From assembly GCA_024867545.1 (NCBI GenBank), contig JANFNE010000009.1:842501-906500 (forward strand): DNA of 64,000 nt. Reading direction: 5' to 3'. This DNA comes from Phytopythium helicoides. Its lineage: Eukaryota > Oomycota > Peronosporomycetes > Pythiales > Pythiaceae. Positions 10,552 through 22,269 of the stretch are shown in pieces. Both the position numbers and the translations under genes were made by a program. The notes below the pieces were generated by a model. It worked only from the letters and a program-made list of their open reading frames with translations, did not search any database and was not told where the DNA came from. The first letter of the stretch is position 1, and each line of letters starts with the position of its first letter.

Positions 10552-11312
10552 ATGGTGCGCTGCTGCTGCCTCTGCGCGCGCCGCCCCCGCCCTCTGACGC
10601 TCGTTCTCGCCCGATGAGCAGGCGAACCAGGCGGCCAAGAAGGCGCAGCGCGCGAGCGCGTCGCTCAGCTCGCGCCTGCAGCAGTGGATCGTCCCCATTA
10701 ACGTGCGGCACCTGTCGCTCTCGTCGGCTCGCCCTCGATTGTGAGGCTGACCCGGTCGCTCTCTGGTGATCGCGCAGGTGCTCTACTTCCTGTACCGCAT
10801 CGTGTGGCACTACGCGAGCATCACCAGCTGGACGCTCGCGGGCTACGTATTCCTGCTTGGATCCACGTACATGAGCTACTCGTGGGTCGTCGGCGCGGCC
10901 GAGGAGGGCGGATCGAGCGAGTGCGTGGGGGAATTGATGCTGAGTGACGACTGCTAGCGTAACGCTGACGCTGCTGTGGCTGTGGACACAGGTACGCCAT
11001 GGACGTGCTCATTATTACGCTCTTCGTGCAGGCCGGACTGCTCGTGTCCGACTACTTTTGGCTCGCCTACCTCGCGGTGAGTGGCAGGACATGGCTCCAG
11101 GCAGCTTTCTTTAACGTCACTAAAGATTGACATACACTTGAAACGTGCAGATCCCCGGGTTCCTGCTCTACCATGGTGGCCGCATGCTTCTCAACTATGT
11201 CTTCACGCCCGACCCGGCCGACAACGAGGATGACGATCCTGCGGCTGCAAAGCGCAAGGAGAAGGCCGAGCGCCGCGCTGCTCGCCCAAAATTCCGCGGT
11301 GCGCGGCGGTGA
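10552..11312 (+). CDS. TMEM208: TMEM208 / SND2-like ER membrane protein
   Basis: Five exons give 157 residues: 10552-10554, 10622-10702, 10778-10920, 10992-11076 and 11151-11312, all with GT-AG borders and matching phases. The first coding exon is just the ATG. The protein begins MANQAAKKAQRASASL, close to the plant and animal TMEM208 start (MANQGAKK). It has hydrophobic helices around residues 26-42, 45-65, 82-102 and 105-122, then an acidic and Lys/Arg-rich tail ending KFRGARR. Length and helix layout fit TMEM208/SND2, which takes part in SRP-independent targeting of proteins to the ER. It converges on the BUB2-like gene. Confidence 0.88.
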
Positions 11313-11772
11313 GCTAGGTGAGTGTTGCCATCGTTTCGAGGGGGCTACCACTCTAGGCTTTGCGAATATCAAGCAACCAAGCGTTTGCTGCAATAGACAA
11401 TCGGGTTTTGCTGAGCAATGCTCATAATCACTACTATTACTGTACTTCGAGGAAGGTGGTGCTAGCGTTCCAATCCTGCCTCGATGAGCCCCGGGTCCGT
11501 GGGCGACTGCGCTGTGATGGTACCGCGTACTACGCGATGACTAGTGTTGGAGAACTACAATGGGCGATTGGGAGTCTCGGAGCAGAATAATGCACCTGCT
11601 TGATCGAAGACGCCAGCAAGCGAGGAATCGTTGCCTCGCCGCAGAGCTCTAGGCTCACACTTCAGGTCGTGAGGAAGTACTTCCGACCACCACGAGCATC
11701 GGAGTATCCCTCGGCCCGTACTGCAAGTGGATGGCGGCGCTACTTAAAGCAAAAGTACTTCCTCACGAACCT
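11313..11772. other. 3'-3' intergenic gap between TMEM208 and BUB2-like gene
   Basis: This 460-nt gap lies between convergent genes. Apart from the 16-bp inverted repeat annotated separately at 11667-11768, I see no gene or RNA. Confidence 0.6.
11667..11768. repeat. 16-bp perfect inverted repeat with 70-nt loop
   Basis: The left arm TCGTGAGGAAGTACTT (11667-11682) and right arm AAGTACTTCCTCACGA (11753-11768) are exact reverse complements. The arms end 4 nt before the BUB2-like stop codon at 11773. It could be the terminal repeats of a tiny MITE or a transcript 3' hairpin. No flanking target duplication was recognised. Confidence 0.75.
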
Positions 11773-13688
11773 TCATAACTTCCATCGCGGTCGCGCCACT
11801 ACAGTGGACGAGTCTGTTGCGACCGCTCTTGACGCCGCAGCTGCAGCTCGCTCCGCCTCCGCTTTCTCCCTATCGCTGCCTCGAAGTGACCTTCGAGATC
11901 GCGAAGATATCCGGGCTGTCAACGAGCCCACACACGACTTTGTTAGCCTCCTGAAATCGAAAATGCACCATAACTTCATCAACTCACACTTGCGGCTGTT
12001 TTGCTTTCGCATTTGGTCGACGATAGTAGAGGTAATTGCGGGGGCGAACGGCAAACTCGAAGGAGCGTCCGGATCCTCGAATGGATGGCGAGCTATCTCG
12101 TAAATGAGATCGTCCGGTAAGCGGTGCAGAAGCTGCAGCGCTACAGACACGAGGAGGTCGGCCTGAAGCGGTGGGGCGAACCGCAGACTCAGCACCTTCA
12201 TAAGGTCCATGTCCCTGTGTGTACACGGTAATTCGCTCATGAACATCCCAAGCGATACAGTTGCTGATAAAGCCGCAAGAATCGACGTACTTTTGGAGCA
12301 GCTGCTCGCGGAGCAGTACAGTGTGTGCGACTGCGAGCAACACAACAAAGTGCACGCCCATGGCAAATAACTGCAGCGAACGCCAACGTGGCGAAGTTAG
12401 CATACCAAATGTAAGGACTAGCATACAACACATGCGTACCACATCCCAGACGCGCAAGAGTTCCGGCAGCGGAGGAACACATGCAAAAAGGCTGAGTATG
12501 AGAGGCAGCGCGTAAATGCGGGCTGTGATCCCGCGTTTCGATAGGTGTTGAAACAAATCCGGATCCAGCTGGTCACAACCATCAAACCAAACTGTGAGTA
12601 AAGGTCGCAGCTCATGCGTATCATACCAAGGACGAGCACGAACCATCTGAAGACACTTGTCAACAAGGACGCAGCCTTGCTCGACGCCCTTGAGCTGCGG
12701 TGCCATGTATTGAGGACAGTGGCGCACAATCAGCTGGCAAAATGTGTAGTATGCGTCCGCCTCCGGGAGCACATATAGCAGCGGCGCACATAGGATGTTC
12801 ATGCCCTGCACATAACTAAGGCCCAACTGAAGTCAGTCTCGATACGATTTGTCCCAAATAGGTCCACAGAAGCTCACTCACCGAATGTATCGTGGCATCC
12901 CTGGCTGTTGGGTGGTATCCGTCTCGGTTCGTGGATCTTCATCAACCGACCCCGAGCCCTGTACGGGAGAACATGGCTTGATCAGCACTCCACTGCACGC
13001 TCAATTGAACTACTGCAACTCACCAGCTCGTTTATGAAAACGTTGAGCAGACGCACGAGCTTCTCTTCCGGCACGCGTTGCGCGAACGCCGGATCGCCTC
13101 GGAAAGTCCGGAATGTGTCGTTGCGGATATCTCCATCGCACTTGGACGCACCGCGCTCTACAAGCTTGGCGTACTCGTCTGCACTCGTGGCGTCCGTATC
13201 CACGCCCAGAAACACCTTCCAGATCTGTCCGCGCAGCGAGCACGACAACGGCTTGCATTTTTCTTCTTCATCAACCTCTGCACTCGAGGACGCGTCCTCT
13301 GCTGCCGACGACTGCGACAGCGCTTCGTCTTCGTCTGTGCTGGCTCGAACGCCCTTCGAAGGCGAGAAGCCCGCGGCGTCTTCGCGCGGGAGCCCGTAGA
13401 CGATGACCATGCGCTTGAGCTCTCGCCAGCGCGCGTACTCGCTGTCAATCATGCGGTCGCTGTCGTCTTCTTGCGCGAGCAAGGCGTCGTCAGCCACCAC
13501 GCCCACTCTTCCACAGCAGCCACTTCGAGCAAGTTCACCTACCAAACACGGGCTCGCCGTGCAGCAGCGCCATGTACCGCCTCCGCAGCTGCAGCGAGCG
13601 CCCGTGTGAGCGCCGTCCACATACAAAGCGCAAGTCAAGGCTGCCGTGGCCGCACCTGCGCGTCGGACGGCGCCAGCGGCAGCTTCAT
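11773..13688 (-). CDS. BUB2-like TBC-domain GTPase-activating protein
   Basis: Start ATG at 13688. The spliced N-terminus reads MKLPLAPSDAQ, LRRRYMALLHGEPVF, EDDSDRMIDSEYARW, with introns 13589-13655 and 13470-13542. The TBC domain carries the usual motifs: GQIWKVFLGVD, the arginine-finger box IRNDTFRTF (I-x-x-D-x-x-R), the glutamine-finger box YVQGMNILCAPLLYV, ARIYALPLILSLFACVPPL and VWDV/LFAMGVHF across an intron. After LREQLLQK an intron leads to LLHRLPDDLIYEIARHPFED, as in the BUB2/Cdc16 C-terminus. About seven short introns; a 42-nt one near the end is in frame either way. Both catalytic fingers are present, so an active Rab/Ran-type GAP is expected. BUB2 acts in mitotic-exit control in fungi; that role here is inferred. 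Confidence 0.85.
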
Positions 13689-13971
13689 GCTCGCCTTCCC
13701 CGCCGTCGCTGTGCGGCCACCGCAGGCGCACGGAATAACCGACTGATTTGCCGGCGCGCGTAAACAGAGGCTATTTATGGTAAAGCGTAGCGTTTTACCG
13801 TGAGGCACGCTTCCGCGGCGAGGTGACTCGCATTCTCGTGGGTACGACGGACGCCGACCGCCTCGCCCTGCGTCGCGGTCCGCTCCCCGCCGAGCGACGA
13901 AGCGCCCGCCGCCGCCCGCTGCGCCCCCGCCCCCCGCCAGTAAACAGCCGCGCGTCGCTACGCCGCGGCCC
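13689..13971. promoter_or_regulatory. Divergent promoter, BUB2-like / PPEF-like genes
   Basis: This 283-nt gap lies between two outward start codons. It holds a compact hairpin at 13779-13799 (GGTAAAGCG-TAG-CGTTTTACC, one mismatch) next to CTATTTATGG, a TATA-like stretch. Promoter role inferred from layout. Confidence 0.45.
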
Positions 13972-16900
13972 ATGGCGACCGAGCGCGTCGCCGTCCTTGG
14001 CGCCCGCGTGCTCGTGCTCGGCAAGCACGCAGGGGTACGCCCCCGCCTGTCTCCTTATTTGTTTGGCGCCGGCTGACGTCTTTTTCGCGTCTTGGGGTGG
14101 TGGTTGCCCTTGGCGACGGACTTTCTCCTTGTTCCCGCCAGACTGTGCGCTATGTGCCGGAGGAGTTGGCCGAACCCAAGGGGAACGACGACGCCGCGCT
14201 GCTCGTGGGCGTGGAGCTCGACCGCGCGCGTGGAGACTCGGACGGCCTCGCGCCTGATGGTCGCCGCCTGTTTGAGTGCAAGCCCAACTTTGGGCTCTTC
14301 GTGCGCGTCGACAAGCTCGCGGTGGGTTTGGGGAGCGTGCTGTGGGTTGATAGAGGGAGCTGCATTGCTAAGGTGTTGTTGCGTGGGTGTTTGTGCAGCC
14401 CTTCTCCCCCGAGGACGCAGCTGCGTGCGTCGTCCAGAGCGCGTGGCTGCGCTTCCGCGCTGCGCAAAAGGTGTGAAGCTTGGTGGTGACAAGGCTGCTT
14501 GACGAGAACACTGGAGGACTTACAGTGAAAACTGGAAACGTGTGGCATTTAGTTCCGACAACTTGTGTTTGCCCACGCATGGAACCTGCTGGACAACAAC
14601 CAGGAGCAGCTCAATCTCAAGCGCTCGGCGCAGTTCAAGTCAGCCGAGCATACACTCGCACAGCTGACCAAGCAAAACGTAAGCTATAGTGTTCCTGCGT
14701 TGTGCATGATTTCCTTCTTCAACTGACGTGTGATATGATCGGTTCCAGTCGCTGACGCGGACAACCTCGGATCTGTCCAAGCTCTCGGTCGGCCCTTCGT
14801 ACCGTGGACCGCACGTGACCTGGCCTCTGCGCCTCTCAAATGTGCTCTCACTCCTCGAATCGTTCAAGCGCGGCACTATTTTGCACCACAAGTATGTGAG
14901 TGAGATTTTGAAGGAGGCGACTCGGGTCTTCTCGCCACTCCCAACACTCCAGGAGATCGTGCTCGCCGAGGGCGACAAGCTCACGGTGGTGGGCGACCTC
15001 CACGGTCAGCTCCAGGATTTGTACACAATTTTCGCGATCAACGGGCTGCCCTCGCCAACGAACAAGTACCTCTTCAACGGTGACTTTGTCGATCGCGGAC
15101 TGTATGGCACTGAAGTAGTCCTCACGCTACTTATGTTCATGCTGCTATACCCGAAGAGCGTCTTTCTGAACCGCGGAAATCACGAATCACGAAACCAGAA
15201 CTCATGGATGGGTTTTGAGGACGAAATTTGGTCCAAGTACTCGGGCTTGGATGGTGACGAGGATGAGGAAAAGGATCCTGACCGCCCGGTTTCCATGTTC
15301 GAGCAGTTCCAGACGTTGTTTGAGAGCCTACCACTGTGTGCGCTGCTGCAACAAAAGATCTTTGTTGTCCACGGCGGTCTCTTCTCCCGTGACAACGTGA
15401 CGCTAGCGCACTTAAAGGCCATTTCTCGAAAGCGCGAGCCACCACTACACCAGACTGGGTTCGAGGACAAGCTGTTTGAAGATATGCTGTGGAGTGACCC
15501 GCGCGCAATTTCAAGCCGCCAGCCATCCGAGCGCGGCGCTGGTGTTGAGTTTGGCGTGGATGTGACCAACAATTTCTGCTTGGTGAACCGTGTGGCATTG
15601 ATCATTCGCTCGCACGAATGCGTGCCGGAGGGCTTCGAAATCCTTCATGGAGGTCGGCTGATCACTCTGTTCTCGGCGTCTCGCTACTGCGGAACCCAAA
15701 TGAACAAGGGTGCGTTCCTCACCCTCGGACCGGAACTGCAGCCCGAGATCCAGCAGTTCTACGCGCGCACGCTTGACTCAATCGAATTCTCTGCGAGTGA
15801 AAGTGAGGCGACAAAGACTGACGAGCAGGGACGGAAGGAAGAGGAAGATGCGGCACAGAAGAGAGAAGTGGCAGCCATGCAAGGCGTGCTTGAGGAAGAC
15901 ACGCTGCGTATGATTGCGGAGCGCATTTGCGACCACCGCCCGTCACTCTACTGGTACTTTACGCAGCATGACCAAGAACACCACGGGGCGGTGCCTCGTC
16001 TCGTGTGGTCAGAAGCCTTGCGCTCTGTCTTGCAGCTAGATCTACCCTTCCTCACCTATCAGAAGCAGCTCGCGGATGCGGACGAGGCGACGGGGCTCAT
16101 CAACTACTCTCGCTTCCTTGCTCGCTATCGCATCGAAAATGACGCCATTGACAGCAGCGGCTGGCAAGAATCCATCATTTCTCTTATCTGCAAGAAGCTG
16201 TTCATTGCGATGGGTGCGGGTGACCTAAACCAAGCGTTCCAGGTGTTCGATGCCGATGCGAACGGATACATAGAGTTCGACGAGTTCTCAAATGCACTCA
16301 AGAAAATGGATACAGGCCTGTCCGATCAGCAAGTGTTCGCACTCATGCGCACTGCCGATGCGAACGACGATGGCCGCATCGACTTTGGAGAGTTCGCGCA
16401 GCGCTTTGAGGTTATCTTCACCAAGAGCTCGCGCTCAACGTCCGGCTCGGTCTCGCTGTCTTCGAGCGTGCATGGCGACGACGTCGATATTGACGCTGAG
16501 CTGCCGGAGCCCTCTCCATCTCCACTCCCATCTCCGTCGCAGCTATCGCCTGATGCCGACGACACGGCCAAGGCATCGGAAGATGAGTTGCCTCCGCCAC
16601 CCCCACCATCCGACGAGCCTGTCTTTGCTCGTCGCATATCGAGCGTGGACGAGTCCCAGCCGACTTTCGCGTCCGCACCTGCCACCAATGTGGACGCCGA
16701 GACGATGGACGCGCTGCTGCAGATCGGCAAGGCGTTGCTGGCACGTGAAGGCTCGCTCAAGTATCACTTCTACCATTTCGATGTCAACCAAGACGGAGTG
16801 CTCAGCCGCAACGAGTTCGAGAAGGCGCTGACCCAGCTCGGGTTTGCGTTCTCACCGTCGTTGCTGGACCGCATCATGGACGCTGTTGACACAGATGGTG

Positions 16901-17289
16901 GACACTCAATCGACTACAAGGAGTTCGTAGCGGCATTCGCTGTCCAGGATGTGCGTGAGAAAGAATCGGCCGGCACTGGTGACATGACATGGCAGAACTC
17001 GGTACTGCAGCAGGTGTCGAACGTGTTTTACCAGCACCGCATCCACATTCGCAATGCGTTCCGCATGTTCGACCGGTCGAACACGGGTGTCATCAGCAAG
17101 GATGAATTCCGCGCAGGTATCTCGGCGTTCAATGTGGTTCTCAACTCGCCGCTGTCGGACGACCAAATGGAGGAGCTCATTGCATTCCTTGACGTCAACA
17201 AGGACGGCGTCATCAGCTACAAGGAATTCTTCGACGGCTTCCGCGTCGTCGACGTGCAGCTCGCGGGCGACGACAGCTCGTCCGAGTGA
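13972..17289 (+). CDS. CAP-Gly / IQ / PPP phosphatase / EF-hand protein (PPEF-like)
   Basis: Exons 13972-14034, 14142-14321, 14399-14470, 14553-14678 and 14749-17289 give about 993 residues. Residues 8-80 form a CAP-Gly-type domain (GARVLVLGKHAGTVRYV ... FECKPNFGLFVRVDKLA). An IQ-like motif follows (ACVVQSAWLRFRAAQ, then FRQLVFAHAWNLL). The phosphatase core has GDLHG, GDFVDRG, RGNHES, VHGGL and SASRYCG, so its metal- and phosphate-binding residues are intact. The second half carries six EF-hand loops, e.g. DADANGYIEFDEF, DANDDGRIDFGEF, DVNQDGVLSRNEF, DTDGGHSIDYKEF and DVNKDGVISYKEF, split by a Pro/Ser-rich linker. PPEF/RdgC enzymes are Ca2+-linked Ser/Thr phosphatases; the CAP-Gly front end suggests microtubule-tip targeting (inferred). 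Confidence 0.92.
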
Positions 17290-17524
17290 CCGGCACCGGC
17301 TCAAACGCGGGGTCATAGGCAAGGTGAATGTGTACATGTTGGCGGAATGAGCCATGCTGTATTCAAGTGGATAGCAAAGCTCTTGAAAGCGGTTGCATTC
17401 AAGCAAGCTGCATGTCATGCTGCTCGACGGTGGCCACGTTGGAAGTCAAATAGTTTCGCTTTAGTGACTCTCACGGCCAAAATGGCAAGCATTTTTTTCA
17501 AATCGAACGCGCAACTTTTTCAAC

Positions 17525-19027
17525 ATGCGCGCCGCGCTCGAGGCCGTGGCGGGCTTCCTGAGCGCCTACGGGGCGCTCGAGGAGTCCAAGGGTGCGCCCT
17601 CGCAGCCGCTGGAGGTTTCAACTACGAAGCTGACCCCGCTGTAGCTGTGGTGCACGTGCTGGAGCAGCTGGGGATGCCGCTGGCGGCCGACAGCCCCGCG
17701 CGGTGGCGCGCGCTCCTCGCGGCCATGCGCGAGGAGCTGGGCGACGCTCAGCAGCCCGTGGACGCCGTCTTCCTCTTCGAGCGACTCATGCAGCTGGTGA
17801 TAGCGGCCGTGGTTGTGTTTTCATGAGTGTGCTGGTTGACACGTTGCTCTCTCTCTGCAGTACGCCAAGATTCCGGACGCGCTGCGTCTGGCACTCTTCA
17901 CGTCGCCGCTCGTGCTGCACGTGCGTCTGGAGGGCTTCTCTCTGTGCGGGAAAATATATTGCTGCTGATGGTGGTGATTTGGTGGCCAGCTGCTTGTGGA
18001 ACGCTTCCAGGCGGCATTCGAGGCAAGCGGGGGCGATTCAGACGATTTTCGGCAGAATCGCGAGCAGCTGCGCGGCGCCGAAGGCGTGCTGGAGCTGATG
18101 CTGCTAGTTCTGGACGAGCTCTTTCCAACCGGGCAGAGCGAAAGCACCCTCGGTCAGTTCCTCGAAGCGTACATGGCTGTATTCCGCTCCAACGACCCCA
18201 AGGCACGACATAGTTTTACGGCGAGTGTGCGGTTCATGGCGGTTTGCTGACGAGCATGGTCGTGTGATGTTATCAGGCGGAGTGGGGAGCACTACGTGAG
18301 CAGCATTTGATCGCCGACGCAGCCTTCAGACGAGACATGAGACGCGCGCTGTCGCTCATTGAAAATGCTACATTCGGCGAAACGGCTATCGAGCGAGCTT
18401 TCCCGACAACGAACGAGAGTGAGACGGTGATAACGTAAGTCCGAGCAATGCGCCAGACAGTGGGAACGACGACTGATTAGAGCGGTTGCTACGTTGACAG
18501 GAAGCGAGCGCCGCGGAACCTGCTGGAGCAGCGGTTCGGGCGCTCTCGCGAGCTTTGGAACGACCTGTCGATCGTGCATTCAGTCCGCGCTGAGACTGCA
18601 GGGCGAGGTGACGAGCATCCTCCGATTGCCAACAACACTTCGTCGCGTCAAGACAGCGCAGACGAGGAAGGAGTGTGGTCTGCTCGAATTCCAGGTACAC
18701 TCGAAGCTGATTGTGGCTTCGATTGTGACCAGCTAACTGGAGGTCTGCGCGTCGACAGACACGGACGAGGCGGCTGCCTCCGACAGCGGTTCGTCCGAGG
18801 CCCCAACGTCAACGGGGATCAAGCGCAAGCGCAGACGCAAGGCCTGGTCAGTGGACGAGGTGGCGGCGCTCGAGGATGGATACGCCGAGTTCGGGGACCA
18901 GCCCAACGTGTGGGTGCTCATCAAGGCCAAGCACGCCCAAGTGCTGCGCCGCCGCACGAATGTGGACCTCAAGGACAAGTACCGCAACCTGCACAAGGTC
19001 GTGAAGGTCGCGCGGACGGAAGAGTGA
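17525..19027 (+). CDS. Candidate telomere-repeat-binding protein with telobox Myb domain
   Basis: Seven exons (17525-17591, 17645-17796, 17861-17920, 17990-18220, 18277-18434, 18501-18694, 18759-19027) give 376 residues with all phases matching. The intron at 18221-18276 has a GC donor. The C-terminus is a Myb/SANT domain: KRRRKAWSVDEVAALEDGY, QPNVWVLIKAKHAQVL, RRRTNVDLKDKYRNLHKV. The VDLKDKYRN segment is the telobox (VDLKDKWRN in TRF-type and plant TRB proteins), which reads TTAGGG-type repeats. Residues 1-200 are almost wholly helical and could be a dimerisation module like TRFH, though I cannot show homology. An acidic Ser-rich linker precedes the Myb. A general transcription factor is the alternative. 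Confidence 0.75.
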
Positions 19028-19230
19028 CGAGATGCATGGAACCGCCGGTCTCTCCGTTAGTTTGTCCTGAATCCAATCACCCGCACACGCATCATCATCA
19101 ACACTAACACTGTCGGGACACCAATGGGGAGAAGGCTTCGACCGCCCTACCCCGGCTTGTTCTGGTTTGTACTGCTGTCTTTTGGTCCTTGTACACGGCG
19201 CTTGGCTTGGCTTGCTTGCGATGCTCAGCT

Positions 19231-21044
19231 TCAGCCCCGGCCGACGGACGCGCTCATCGACAGGTCGTTGGGCGTGTTGTACGTGAAGCCCTGGAACGTC
19301 ATGGACGGACGCGACGCGTCCGACACGCGCAGCGCCGAGTTCTCAACGCTGTTGATCTGCATTTTGGTGAACTCGGCCTCGAAGTTACGCGTCTCCTCGG
19401 CCTCGCCAGTGTTTGCGCACGGGTTAAACGGCGGCGGGATCTTGCGGTCGTACAGGTCCTGCCAGTTGATGCCGCGGAAGTACTCGTGGTTCTTGACATC
19501 GTCCGCCGACCGGCTGCCAAGGCGCTCGGTGGGGTCGCGGTTCAGCAGCCCGCTGATGAGGCTTCGGGCTGCCGGCTCAACCTCCTCTGGGAACGTCAGC
19601 GGTGCGTTGCGCACACGGTCGAACAGCTTCTGGCGGTTGCGTGTGTACCAGGGTGGCAGACCCGTCAGCATCTCGTACAACACCATGCCGAGCGCCCACC
19701 AGTCGACGGCCGTTCCGTGACCCACACGGTCCAGGATCTCAGGCGGCAGGTATTCGGGAGTTCCGCACATCGAGTTGGTGCCCTCGGCGCCGTCCGTGAT
19801 GCCTTCCTTGGCAAGTCCGAAGTCGGCAAGGAGCACGTGGCCGACCGAGTCGAACAGGATGTTCTCGGGCTTGAGGTCGCTGTAGCGCATAGGAAAATGT
19901 CAGTTACACATGATGATCATGCAGCGCACAAGTATGATGGGAGTTGGCGAACGCACCGGTAGACGACACCGAGGTCGTGGAGGTGCTCAAGCGCGAGCGT
20001 GATCTCGGCCGCGTAAAAGCGGGCCATGGGCGGCTCGAACTTCTCCATGCGAGAGAGGTGGAAGAAGAGCTCGCCACCTGGGCAGTAGTCCAGCACGAAG
20101 TAGAGCTTCTGTGACGTCTGGAAGGCGTAGTGCAAGTGCACTGTTGTGTGAGAGCGCACAGGTTAGTTTTAGTATCGGCAAATAGTGTCAAGAGGACATT
20201 AAACGCACCGATGAAGGGGTGCTTGGCGCGGCCCAGCACGCGGCGCTCAGTGCGCGTGTGTTCGACCTGGTTGCGGCGCTTGACGTTGCTCTTGTTGAGC
20301 GACTTCATGGCAAAGAGGCGCTTGGAGTCCTTCTTGCGCACGAGCGTGACCTTGCCGTAGGAGCCCTTGCCGATGACCTTGAGCAGCTCAAAGTCGTCCA
20401 GCGTCGTCTTGGGGGTGTCGTAGAGGCCCGAGTTGGGCGACGACGAGCCGTTCTCGCCCGAGTCCGACGAGTTGGAGTTGGGCGGCGCATCGTTCCCGCG
20501 CGCCACGTTGGCCACCTTGTCCAGCGGCTCCTTCTGTAGTGGCCAAGTCCAGTCCACAGTTCCGGAGTTAGTACCCTACTGGAGTCATCAAGTCGGACGG
20601 AATCTCTACACGTACGTGGGCGAGCATGAACTCCTTGAAGTGCTCGGTCTGGCGCGGGTCGGGCGAGCCCGAGCTGGGGTCCCATGAGCACAGCAGGTGG
20701 AGCCAGAAGGCGAGCTCCTGCTGGCGCTTCTCGATGAACTCCTTGTTGAACGACCCGAGGAACTTCTTGGGCGGCAGCGCGGGGCACCGGTAGCCCTCGG
20801 CCGTGAGCTGTCAGTCGTCGGCAGTCGGTTAGCCGCGCGCCCTCCACCTCCCCTCCGAGCCGCCACGCACCTTGTCGTAGAAGTCCTTGAACTCGTGGTA
20901 GCGGTGGCGCACGACGAACATGCCGTCGCCCGCCTGCACCTGCACGAAGTAGACGGTCGTCTTGGACCCGTTGTGGCTGATGTTCTCGTGGCCGATGATG
21001 CCAATGAACTTGGGGCCCTTGTACCCGTCGTCCAGCGCGCTCAT
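19231..21044 (-). CDS. PX-domain AGC protein kinase (SGK3/CISK-like)
   Basis: ATG at 21044-21042. The first two exons encode a PX domain ([31 protein letters not shown], then [14 protein letters not shown]). A Ser/Asn-rich linker follows, then an AGC kinase: glycine loop GKGSYGKV, catalytic Lys in [17 protein letters not shown] split by an intron near 19890-19955, [32 protein letters not shown]. After the kinase comes a turn-motif region and hydrophobic motif FQGFTY, the PDK2/TORC2-type phosphosite. PX modules bind PI3P on endosomes, so an endosomal SGK3-like kinase is the natural reading. Introns are short GT-AG. The stop TGA is at 19231-19233. Confidence 0.92.
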
Positions 21045-22269
21045 GGTCGCCGGCTGCGGTCCGAAACGCGCGCGGGGGGCGGAGGCGGCGAGGCGCGGGG
21101 CGACACTACGTGGCCGCCGGCCGAAAGGCGAAATACTCGCGAGGAAGGGAAGCCGGCAGCGGGCGGGTTCACGCGCGGCGGGCCGGGCCGCCGGCTCCCC
21201 GTCGCTCTGATCTTCTCTCTGTACGGAGCATACATCTGCCAAGAGAGCGCCGGTCAAACGGGCCGGGCCGGGCTTGGGCGACGCGACAAGACCCGGGACG
21301 GGCTCATAGGGGCCTTCACTTTTACTATACGAAACTATACGACGATTATACTTATAGGGGAAGGGCGGTCAGACGGGCGGACCGCCATGGTACTGCACCC
21401 TACCGTACGTCCATACTGAATACCATAGGAAGTCTCTTCCGTTGACGCAGCTGGCTGGGTGTCCGAGTATACTTTTATACGCGCCACGCTCGATCCAGTG
21501 TGGGGTCGGCAGCTGATCGCCGCAGCTGATCGGCAGGTGTCGATCGCGGCGATCGCGCCATGGGGAGGGCGGCCGGGCGTCGTGGTCATCTTGTCGGTCC
21601 TGTGCTGCCTGCCAATGTGGCGCGCGCTCCATAGCCGTCGCCGCCGCCGCCGCCGCCATTAACACATACATGCAGACGCGCGGCTTGCCATCGAAACCAT
21701 GCGGTCGCGTGTCGTCCGATTGGCGCGGTCGACCGCTCGGGGTCGAGCGGTTGTGCGCGGTGGCTCTTCCACCGCCAATGTTCAGCGTGGCACGACACCT
21801 CGTGCATGACCAGTGCAGGTCGCGCGGTTGCCGGCTCCTCCTTGAGGGCGGACCGAGTCCCATGTCGACGACCTGGCGGCGCTCGACGACCTGGCGGCGC
21901 TCGGCGGCCGATCCAACGCCCAGCGCGCTCGCTCGGAGCCGAATGCACCGCAATGGGGCGAGCGGCTACTGCGGCTCGGCGTCGCCGGCGTCACCGCGCC
22001 GGGCGGACTATTAATTACTCGCGGTTCTGCGTCCACCACATGGAACTACCAGGTAGGGCGGCGCCAGCTGCTTTCCGCGGCAACAGCAGCGGAGCATAGA
22101 GCTCGGCGATCCATGGCCCCGCGGCGATCTTGCCGCTTCAACACGCAACTAGTGCAAGCGTACAGTGTATTTTGGCGCCGCCGCCACGAGCTCCGCGCGG
22201 AGATTGTGGCGGCGGCGGCGGTAGCAGCAAATCCATCGCAGCAGAGCCGAGCCCGCTCGCGCACCCACC
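21045..22269. other. 1.2-kb intergenic region, low-complexity GC-rich
   Basis: No convincing exon. It includes a CGC trinucleotide run at about 21636-21658, a perfect 18-bp tandem duplication annotated separately at 21865-21900, and TATA-like stretches around 21320-21360 that may belong to the PX-kinase promoter. Open frames on both strands here are Arg/Ala-rich and look like GC artefacts. Confidence 0.55.
21865..21900. repeat. Perfect 18-bp tandem duplication
   Basis: The unit TCGACGACCTGGCGGCGC occurs at 21865-21882 and again immediately at 21883-21900. Non-coding context. Confidence 0.85.

Noticed and set aside
21369..21953. 194-codon Arg-rich frame upstream of the PX kinase
   Set aside because: Contains the 18-bp tandem duplication, begins without a credible start, and no similarity is seen.
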